From: CAYUCY01 sp964443525
GTDB taxonomy: Bacteria > Pseudomonadota > Alphaproteobacteria > Caedimonadales > Caedimonadaceae
Direction: 5' to 3'
DNA: 16,526 bases
NCBI GenBank assembly: GCA_964443525.1
Contig: CAYUCY010000034.1
Span: 1 to 16,526 of the forward strand
The translations under genes and the position numbers were made by a program. A model generated the notes under the pieces. That model was not told the origin of the DNA, did no database searches, and saw nothing but the letters and a program-made list of their open reading frames with translations. Every line of letters starts with the position of its first letter. The stretch's first letter is position 1. Shown here piece by piece: positions 1 to 6,900 of this stretch.

Positions 1-957
1 GGTCTTCTCGTCTTGATTGCCTGCGTGGATATCCGCTTTTGGCTGAGACAGTCTTACGTTATTTATGCGATCTGTCTTCTGCTCCTGGTCGCGGTTGAGT
101 TGATGGGGCGGATCGGCATGGGGGCGCAGCGGTGGATTGATCTTTACGTTTTTCACCTTCAACCTTCAGAACTGATGAAATTAGCTCTTTTGATGGCTCT
201 TGCCCGTTATTTTCACGACCTCACTTATGAAGAGGTCGGCAAAATAAGACGTCTTTTATTTCCTGGCGCCCTTCTTATCGTTCCCGCTCTTTTGGTCTTG
301 AGGCAGCCCGACCTCGGCACCGCATTGGTGCTCATCTTTTCTTCCGCTGCCGTCTTCTATGTGTCAGGCCTCCGGCTTTGGATGATTTTAACGGCTCTCG
401 GGACCGCCCTTGCAGCCCTTCCTATTTTATGGCATGTCCTCCACGACTATCAAAAAAAGCGCATTCTCACTTTTCTCAACCCCGAAAGTGATCCGCTCGG
501 GGCCGGATACCATATTTTACAATCGAAAATTACCATCGGCTCGGGAGGATGGTTCGGGAAAGGATTTCTGGGTAGCACCCAAGGAGCTCTCCACTTCCTC
601 CCAGAGCGCCACACAGATTTCATTTTTGCTTTTTTCTGTGAGGAATTCGGGATTGTCGGAGGCACATTTCTTCTCTTTCTTTACGGAATTCTCATTGCCT
701 ACGGGTATCGGATCAGCCTTCAAAGTCGAAGCTCTTACGGAAGATTCTTAGGAATCGGTTTGACAACCCTTTTCTTTCTGTATGTTTTTATTAACACAGC
801 AATGGTTATGGGCCTTTTACCGGTCGTCGGTGTACCTCTTGCTCTTTTATCTTATGGTGGAACAGCCATGTTGACGGTTTTGATGGGACTCGGTCTGTTG
901 TTCTCGATCGCCATCAACCGTCACGTACGGATCGGACGGGCCGGCGGACTTCTTTGA
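1..957 (+). CDS. rodA: Rod shape-determining peptidoglycan polymerase RodA, 3' part
   Basis: This is a SEDS-family glycosyltransferase that polymerises lipid II into glycan strands with a class B penicillin-binding protein in the elongasome, in the inner membrane. The frame is open from the first base, so the 5' end lies outside the window; about 318 residues are visible against a usual length near 370-380. Family motifs are clear: GAQRW (about nt 121-135), QPSELMKL (about nt 160-183), RQPDLGTA (about nt 301-324) and the diagnostic FLPERHTDFIF (from nt 595). Several hydrophobic segments fit the multi-spanning topology. FtsW is the closest alternative, but the PERHTDFIF loop and the C-terminal GVPLALLSYGGTAML segment fit RodA better. 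The stop TGA is at 955-957. The codon use is balanced and GC-richer than the accessory genes nearby, consistent with a core gene. Confidence 0.93.
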   Translation, partial: GLLVLIACVDIRFWLRQSYVIYAICLLLLVAVELMGRIGMGAQRWIDLYVFHLQPSELMKLALLMALARYFHDLTYEEVGKIRRLLFPGALLIVPALLVLRQPDLGTALVLIFSSAAVFYVSGLRLWMILTALGTALAALPILWHVLHDYQKKRILTFLNPESDPLGAGYHILQSKITIGSGGWFGKGFLGSTQGALHFLPERHTDFIFAFFCEEFGIVGGTFLLFLYGILIAYGYRISLQSRSSYGRFLGIGLTTLFFLYVFINTAMVMGLLPVVGVPLALLSYGGTAMLTVLMGLGLLFSIAINRHVRIGRAGGLL

Positions 958-1006
958 AAAAATATCTCGACAAGGGGGGGGAAACTTTGTTAGGAGTATT
1001 GCCAGC

Positions 1007-1082
<76 letters not shown>

Positions 1083-1083
1083 A

Positions 1084-1109
1084 AGAATCCTTAGTTTCTA
1101 CAGGATTCT
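1084..1109 (+). other. Hairpin directly after tRNA-Lys
   Basis: AGAATCC (1084-1090) is perfectly complementary to GGATTCT (1103-1109), with a 12-nt loop. It begins two bases after the encoded CCA. It is followed by C and seven A, not by T, so it is not a canonical intrinsic terminator. It may help tRNA 3' processing or end transcription weakly, or it may be chance. Confidence 0.3.
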
Positions 1110-1163
1110 CAAAAAAAGGTAACTTGTAGGGCAAGCATATGGCGAGCAAAATAGTGCCTTAGC

Positions 1164-1192
1164 TTTCTGCGTTAATGTTTTTTGAGTATAAT
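1164..1192 (+). promoter_or_regulatory. Possible sigma-70 promoter for the HEPN operon
   Basis: A perfect -10 hexamer TATAAT lies at 1187-1192. The -35 position 17 bp upstream (TTTCTG, 1164-1169) is poor. It lies about 110 bp before the HEPN gene in the 220-bp gap after the tRNA. The rest of the gap (1110-1302) is AT-rich and shows no other gene or strong structure. Confidence 0.3.
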
Positions 1193-1302
1193 CCTGCATT
1201 TCCTGTTTCTATGAGAGATAATTTTCAATTATAGTTTTTTTAGAATCCCTGATTATATCCCTTATGGATTGATGGCGCACCACATCAGAGAGATTATCAA
1301 AA

Positions 1303-2331
1303 ATGCTTATATTTGATAAATTAACTAGAAACGCGATCGACTTTTTCGAGAAATCAAATGAAGAATTTGATCAGCATCCAAAATCATCATTGCTGAATTT
1401 TTGTTTTGGCTTCGAAATCTTATTAAAATCTAGGCTAGTCAAAGTGCACTGGGCTCTAATAGCGTGTGACATCAATAAAATCAAATCTCTATCCCAGTTT
1501 GAGAAAGGGGAGGTGATAACCGTTGGGTACAAAGAAGCAATTCAAAGAATTCTTGTTTTTTTAAATGAGAACATTAATTTACATAACCAAGTAAAAATTG
1601 ACGATCTGTTTGCAGCACGCAATCGATTAACCCATTTTTATGACGAAGATTTTAATGATCGTGAAAAAATAGATTTAATCAAAGAGCAATTGATAGCGTG
1701 GCACATCCTATACAATGAGCTTATTAAATCTCAATGGAAAGATATCTTTCATTCATATTTTGAGTCATTTTCGGAAATTGACAAAAAATTAAAAACTCAC
1801 AGATTCTATCTTCAAGCGATATTTGACAATATGAGCCCGAATTTAAATCAAATGAAGAGAGATGGGTCTATTTTTCAAGATTGTCCGGCTTGTAACTTTC
1901 TCAGCTATCAAACACTTCAACTTCAAAGCATAGATTTTCAGAGATGTCATGTTTGTGGCTTTAATAATCTCCCATACATAATATGCCCTCATTGTGAAAA
2001 GGATACCTTAATGCTTGGCGAAGGAGAGCATATGATTTGCAATAATTGCGATCACCTTATTACAACAGAACAAATTCTGGATGCTTATAAAGAAAAAAAT
2101 CCCCTTACTAAAGATAATTACTTTGATTACCCCCTTGCACATTGTACAGAATGTGGTTCGGATGCGTGCGTTGTAGAAGCAAGGACAAATGTGTGGATTT
2201 GTTTAAGATGCTTCACTCAATTTTTAGGAAGCGAAATCAATCCCTGCGACTATTGCAGCGATTTAAATGCAGGAGAACTTGAATTAAGTAGTATGTATGG
2301 CTGTAATGCTTGCTCGGGTAGCGAAGGCTAG
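1303..2331 (+). CDS. HEPN-domain protein with C-terminal zinc-ribbon array
   Basis: Protein of 342 residues, probably cytoplasmic. The N-terminal 150 residues are helical and carry RNRLTH at residues 106-111, which is the RNxxxH motif of HEPN ribonuclease domains. The preceding helix FGFEILLKSRL (about 36-46) fits the conserved HEPN helix. The C-terminal half has four paired-cysteine knuckles: C194/C197 with C215/C218; C228/C231 with C246/C249; C281/C284 with C300/C303; C315/C318 with C334/C337. Each resembles a zinc ribbon. HEPN proteins with this motif are typically RNases in toxin-antitoxin, abortive-infection or other defence systems, and the ribbons could bind nucleic acid or a partner. 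ATG 1303 is the first start after an in-frame stop at 1270; only a weak AGAG ribosome site precedes it. A membrane protein gene follows after 26 bp. The domain call is firm on motif; the defence role is inference. Confidence 0.72.
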   Translation: MLIFDKLTRNAIDFFEKSNEEFDQHPKSSLLNFCFGFEILLKSRLVKVHWALIACDINKIKSLSQFEKGEVITVGYKEAIQRILVFLNENINLHNQVKIDDLFAARNRLTHFYDEDFNDREKIDLIKEQLIAWHILYNELIKSQWKDIFHSYFESFSEIDKKLKTHRFYLQAIFDNMSPNLNQMKRDGSIFQDCPACNFLSYQTLQLQSIDFQRCHVCGFNNLPYIICPHCEKDTLMLGEGEHMICNNCDHLITTEQILDAYKEKNPLTKDNYFDYPLAHCTECGSDACVVEARTNVWICLRCFTQFLGSEINPCDYCSDLNAGELELSSMYGCNACSGSEG

Positions 2332-2357
2332 ATCGTGCCAATGGATGTGAATTACAT

Positions 2358-2852
2358 ATGGAGAAAATACTTTTGTTAGAGAATTTTTTTCAGGAGTATC
2401 AGCATACTGTTGCAGCATTTGGTGTAATAGCTACATTTTCTGCTGTATTTGTAGCACTCAGACAATATAGGTCTAAAGTTGAAGCAAGATTTGAAATTCT
2501 CGAGATTTGCCTTGAAGATGGAATACAATTAGCATCATGGGTAACTTTAATAATTGTTAACAAGGGGGTTCTTCCTATATTTATAAATGATTTTTTTTCT
2601 ATAAAAATCCCCTTTAGTAGAACCGTTAACTTAAGAATCAATAATACCAGTGGAGATAATGCCCCAGATTTCTATAGGGTAGAACCCAAACAATCCAAAC
2701 CTTTTCACATTGATAATTTGGAAGATTTTCAAAGGAAAATATCTGATATAAGGCAAGAGTATGATAGAATTAGGTTTTTATTCCTCAGGTATGAATTAAG
2801 AACAAACGATAATGTAGTCTGTAAAATAAAATCAACTAAAGGTCTCGTCTAA
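2358..2852 (+). CDS. Small membrane-anchored protein of unknown function
   Basis: Protein of 164 residues, not recognised as a named family. A short N-terminus is followed by one hydrophobic segment at about residues 17-35 (AAFGVIATFSAVFVAL), then a basic stop-transfer stretch RQYRSK, suggesting a single-pass inner-membrane protein with a cytoplasmic C-terminal domain. The segment VTLIIVNKGVLPIFINDF (62-79) resembles the strand-Asn-x-Gly-x-x-Pro-strand pattern seen in many small bacterial beta-sandwich membrane proteins. The C-terminus is charged. It starts 26 bp after the HEPN gene on the same strand, without a promoter or a clear Shine-Dalgarno between them, so the two are probably one transcript. 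The pairing suggests a membrane partner, sensor or anchor for the HEPN protein, but nothing in its own sequence proves this. Confidence 0.6.
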   Translation: MEKILLLENFFQEYQHTVAAFGVIATFSAVFVALRQYRSKVEARFEILEICLEDGIQLASWVTLIIVNKGVLPIFINDFFSIKIPFSRTVNLRINNTSGDNAPDFYRVEPKQSKPFHIDNLEDFQRKISDIRQEYDRIRFLFLRYELRTNDNVVCKIKSTKGLV

Positions 2853-3095
2853 TCATAGAACAAAAAAATTCATAGATAGGCTAATTTAATTACCTTAAAA
2901 GTTATTAAATCGTATTACCCATTTGCTACACTGGACTCCATAAAAGTCACACAACTTAAACACTTTAAGGACATGCCTTGATGCAATCTGATTTTGATTC
3001 CTATGACACCGATATAAATAACGTGGCCTGATTCCAACAAAGGAAAGGGAAGCCGGAGAGCTTGGGACATTGATCTGCTATTTTTGATGCCCCTC
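2853..3095. other. Junction region between the HEPN module and the tra block; possible traG remnant
   Basis: Base composition changes here from AT-rich (left) to the GC-richer tra block (right), roughly at 3000-3060. On the minus strand a 51-codon frame runs from ATG 3070 to a stop at 2915, starting 26 nt after the traD stop; it begins MSQALRLPFPLLESGHV and contains a short hydrophobic run. In Ti-type systems traG follows traD, so this could be a truncated traG start, but the match is not convincing. No att-like direct repeat or terminator was found. Confidence 0.25.
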
Positions 3096-3428
3096 TCATG
3101 CGACTTCCTTTTGGGCAGCCAAGCCTCCCCCAAAAGTTACTTTCCCTTTATACGCCCAAGCAAGGGGAAGGTCGGGTTCCTCTGCCAGTTGTTCTTTGAT
3201 GTCACAGAGGGCTCCGAAGAGTTGGAGCATGGGTTGATACATCTCTTCATCCTTTTGAAGATCGGCCCCGATCCTGAGGCCGAGTTTCTCAAGGAGACCT
3301 GATTTTTCGATGAGGCCTCCCAATTGAATGAGAGTTCTGGTGCGAGCGCGCCTCTCATCCGTATTGCCGAGGGAGGCTCTCTCGATGCGAAGCTTTTGCC
3401 GGATGAGAGAGTGGATTCTTTGTTCCAT
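3096..3428 (-). CDS. traD: Conjugal transfer protein TraD (Ti type)
   Basis: Small basic protein of 110 residues from the Ti-type plasmid/RAGE family TraD, an accessory of DNA mobilization thought to act with TraA and TraC at oriT. The family core RTRTLIQLGGLIEKSGLL is present, followed by a conserved ADLQKDEE and LFGALCDIKEQL segment. The frame is open further upstream, but the start at ATG 3428 is preferred. It lies 16 nt after the traC stop and is preceded by an AAAGG ribosome site about 9 nt upstream. The upstream extension would be only an overlap with traC. traC and traD form a leftward operon, divergent from traA, the standard Ti arrangement. No convincing traG follows, so the operon appears cut short. 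The exact biochemical role of TraD is not established. Confidence 0.8.
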   Translation of the reverse strand: MEQRIHSLIRQKLRIERASLGNTDERRARTRTLIQLGGLIEKSGLLEKLGLRIGADLQKDEEMYQPMLQLFGALCDIKEQLAEEPDLPLAWAYKGKVTFGGGLAAQKEVA

Positions 3429-3444
3429 TCGACTCAACCTTTTT

Positions 3445-3681
3445 TCAAGCGGACTTTTTGGGAAAGGACGCCTCGGCTTTTTTCCGCCAGACCTCCATTT
3501 TTGTCTCATCTCTCTCATCCCAAGCTGCTTCAAGAATGGCGAAGGCAAAGTCGGTTGTAAATCCTTCCCCGAGAAGTCTTTCTGCTCGTTTGTAAAAGGC
3601 ATCGGCTGCTTTCAGGCGAAGCTGCTCTTTCTTCTTCTTGAGGTCCGTAATCTTTTGATTGATCTCATGGATTTTATCCAC
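3445..3681 (-). CDS. traC: TraC-like conjugal transfer protein
   Basis: Protein of 78 residues. The N-terminus is a heptad-like coiled coil (HEINQKITDLKKKKEQLRLK), followed by a helical domain with AERLLGEGFTTDFAFAILEA and a charged tail. Size, coiled coil and position between oriT and traD fit TraC of Ti-type mobilization regions, a small accessory DNA-processing protein. The frame is open to 3786, but GTG 3681 is chosen as the start. A strong AGGAGG site lies just upstream, and a -10/-35 promoter pair at 3718-3747 lies inside the longer version, so the longer version would begin upstream of its own promoter. The gene is co-directional with traD (16-nt gap) and divergent from traA. The identity rests more on context than on sequence motifs. 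Confidence 0.68.
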   Translation of the reverse strand: MDKIHEINQKITDLKKKKEQLRLKAADAFYKRAERLLGEGFTTDFAFAILEAAWDERDETKMEVWRKKAEASFPKKSA

Positions 3682-3717
3682 GGCGATGCCTCCTGATTCT
3701 TTATTTTTAATGAAAAT

Positions 3718-3747
3718 ATTATAGCCACAGACATGAGAATGAATCAA
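3718..3747 (-). promoter_or_regulatory. Sigma-70 promoter for traC-traD
   Basis: On the minus strand TTGATT (3747-3742) is followed after 18 bp by a perfect TATAAT (3723-3718). Transcription would start near 3711, about 30 nt before the GTG start of traC, leaving room for its AGGAGG site. Confidence 0.6.
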
Positions 3748-3788
3748 CACATAATCCGACAGTCTTGGATGGCGAATGCTAGACAAGC

Positions 3789-3836
3789 GCGCTCATACAT
3801 TGTAAATTACAATGATGCGCTCAGGGGCAAGCCCCT
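3789..3836. other. oriT: Candidate origin of transfer (oriT) with palindromes
   Basis: The space between divergent traC and traA is where Ti-type oriT sequences lie. It holds a perfect 8-bp-arm palindrome CATTGTAA-A-TTACAATG (3798-3814), bracketed by two direct copies of GCGCTCA (3789-3795 and 3817-3823), then a second inverted repeat AGGGGC-AA-GCCCCT (3823-3836). An inverted repeat followed within a few bases by TGCGC recalls the nick region of RSF1010-like MobQ origins, matching the MobQ-type relaxase encoded next door. The exact nick position is not determined. A further GGGGATCCCC palindrome lies at 3896-3905. Confidence 0.5.
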
Positions 3837-3972
3837 TTGGTCGCTTTAAAAAACAAGAGATTTCAATCAAGGTGGTAGAGGCAGGCTGAGAAAATGGGGA
3901 TCCCCGATGTGAGACAAAAAGCTTTTCAAGGGGGTCTGATTTCTTCTTTTCGGAGAAGGAACGTTTCTTAAG

Positions 3973-6900
3973 ATGTCCCTTTACAGCTTCCACATTCAGA
4001 TGATTACAAGAAGCAAGACCAACACGGTGGACGCGTTGGCCTATCGCTCGGGATCCCGTGTGACGTGCCCTTTGACGGGCGAGATTTTTGATCGCACGGA
4101 TAAGGCCGTGCAGCATGTGGAACTGATGCTGCCTGAAGGGGCTCCCTCTTGGGCGAAAGAGCTTCAGGCGTTGGTGGCCAAAGACAGGCTTCGGGGGGTT
4201 CAAAGGTTCTGTGATTTGGCAGAAGGCGCTGAGAAAAGACAGGACGCTCAGCTTTATCGGGAATTTCGCTTGTCTTTGCCGCGAGAGTTTAGTGATGAAC
4301 AGAGTAAAGCTTTGGTCAGGGAGTTTATCGGAGATCAAGCCTGTTTAAACGGTATGACGGCGCTATTGAACTTTCACTTTGATCGGGATGAAGAGACGGG
4401 GGAGACCAACCCCCACTGCCATGTCCTTCTTTTAACCCGAAGATTGTCAGAGCACGGTCTTTCCGACCACAAAGAACGGGAGTGGAACCGAAAGAGCCAT
4501 CATGAGAGCTGGCGGGAGCAGTGGGCTGCTTATGGAAACTTCTATCTGAAGATGCACGGTCTTGAAGCCGCCTGGGATCATCGGTCCTATGAAGAAAGGG
4601 GGATTGATCTCGAACCTCAGCCTAAACTGGGGAGCAATGTCCGGAAACAGGAAGCCCGTCTCGGGCAAGACCCCCGAGACATTGAAAGGATGGCAGCAAC
4701 GGCGACGGGAGGCTCCTTCAGGGAAGTCAAACTCCGGAACCTCTATCGGATTGTCTCGGATCCCGAGTGTGTCTTAAGGAACATCTCCCGCATGCAGGCG
4801 ACCTTCATGTGGGGAGACGTTCAGGCTTTTTTGGCACGGTATATTGATGACCCTGATCTCTTTATGCGGATGGATTTGAAATTAAAGGCCTCTCGAGAGC
4901 TTGTGCGTCTGAGAGACGTCGAAGACACCTTGAATCCTTCTCTCTCGGACAAGACCGTTTACACGACACGGGAGAAGCTTAAGGAAGAAAGAGACCTTGT
5001 AAGCTTGGCAGGCTCTTTGGACAGCGTTCAATCCCACGGGATCAAGAATGGGCTTTTAAAGAAGGTTCTCTCCCGTCATGACGCAGTGCTGAGCCAAGAA
5101 GGCTTCGGGGGGCTTTCCGAGGATCAAAAGACGGCGATCCGGCATATGGTCTCGACAGGCGCATTGAAGTGTCTTGTGGGGTATGCAGGGGCCGGAAAGA
5201 CGACGGCTCTGAAAGCCGCTAAAGAACTATGGGAGGAAAGCGGCTATCGGGTCTATGGGCTTGCTCCTACGGGACGAGCGGAACGAAACCTTGAAAAGGA
5301 AGGCATCAAGTCAACAACGCTTCATAAATTCCTGAAGGATTATGAGAGCGGAAGAGCGCACTATAACCCCAAGACCGTTTTGGTGTTGGATGAAGCGGGG
5401 ATGGTTGATCTTGAAAGAGGAACAGCCTTTTTAAAAGCGGTTGAGAATTTAGGGGTTAAGGCTGTGTTGGTCGGAGACGGGGCTCAGCTTCAGCCTGTTG
5501 AGGCAGGGCCCTTCTTTAGGTTGGTGACAGGCAAAGTGCCTGCCTCTCGTCTTGAGACGATCGTGCGGCAAAAAGAAGACTGGCAAAAGGAAGCAACGAC
5601 TCTTTTCGGTCAACTGAAGACAGAAGAGGCTCTTCATCTCTATCAGGAGAAAGGGTATCTCAGACGGATTGACGCTGCTGTTCCTGATTTAAAAGTCCTA
5701 CAGGAAGCAGGAGACACAAAAGGCATTGTCGAGCTTTACAAGGTTGCAAGGGGGCTTTCAGGGCGTCTTTACTCTCAGATGAAGCGAGAATTGGAAGAAA
5801 AGTACTTCCTGGAGGAGAGCGTTCAAAAAGACCTGCCTTCCCATCCGGATTATGGCAGTTACAGAAAGTGGCAGGCTTTGCGAACAGAGGCTGTCCGAGT
5901 CCTCACGGGTGACATTGAGGGGTATAAGACTGCCTTGGGCGAGGCAGGTATCACGCCTCTGATGCTGGCCAAAGAAGGCCTTGATAAGAGTCTTTCTCGG
6001 GAGAGCCGGCAGGAGGCTGTTCGGGAGAGGATCAACGCCTGGGGTTCTTGGCACACAAAAAGCGTCTATAGGCCTCCTGATCTGAGACAGGAGGCGCGTG
6101 CGGCCTTGATTGAAGACTGGAAAACCTCTTTTGAGGAAAGCCCTCAAAAGAGCTCTCTCATCATGGCCCACACCAACAGGGATGTACGTCTTTTAAATGA
6201 AGAGGTCAGGCACCTCTTAAAAGAAGCAGGCCGGCTTCCGAAGGAAGACTTTACATACCGGATTGAGCGAATTGAAGAGCAAGACTTCGGAAAGCAGGTC
6301 GTTAAGGGAGAAGAGAGATCCTTTGCCAGAGGAGATCGTCTCATTTTCCTGCGCACGAGACGCGACATGCAGGTCAGAAACGGCATGCTGGGGACGATTG
6401 AATCTTTGGATAAAAACAACGTCAAGGTTCGTCTGGATGAAGATGGACGGCTTGTTTCCTTTGCGCCTAAGCTTTACCCCTATTTTGATCAGGGATGGGC
6501 GTTGACGATTCATAAATCCCAAGGAACGACCGTGGACAAGAGTTATGTGTTGGCCGCCTCTTCCATGAACAGAAACGTGAGCTATGTGGTGCTCACCCGA
6601 CACCGAGAAGAGGCTCGGCTTTATGCCTCGTCCCTTGAGTTTTCAAGGGAGGAGAGTCTTCTTAAAGAGCTCTCCAAGGCAGGCGATAAGCTCTCGGCTA
6701 AAGATTACTTAAGTGCCGAGGAGCTTGAGAAACTGGTGCGTCAGGATGAGACCCGTCTTCAAAATGCGATGTCTCGGATCGGGAATCATTTGGAGGCCAT
6801 CGGGTGCGTCTCAAAAAGAGCGTGGCAGGAGGTGACGTCCAAAATCACGGGGACGAAAATCCAAAGAGAAGAAATTTTGGCGCAAGCAAGCTTGACGGAG

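Noticed and set aside
3429..3602. N-terminal extension of traD to ATG 3602
   Set aside because: It only overlaps traC in another frame. The family-like sequence starts around ATG 3428, which has its own ribosome site.
3682..3786. N-terminal extension of traC to ATG 3786
   Set aside because: It would span the traCD promoter, and the AGGAGG site sits before GTG 3681 instead.
3793..4338. 181-codon open frame on the minus strand over the traA start
   Set aside because: It is antisense to the conserved relaxase domain and covers the oriT-like region, has no ribosome site, and reads as low-quality basic peptide. It is a shadow of traA.
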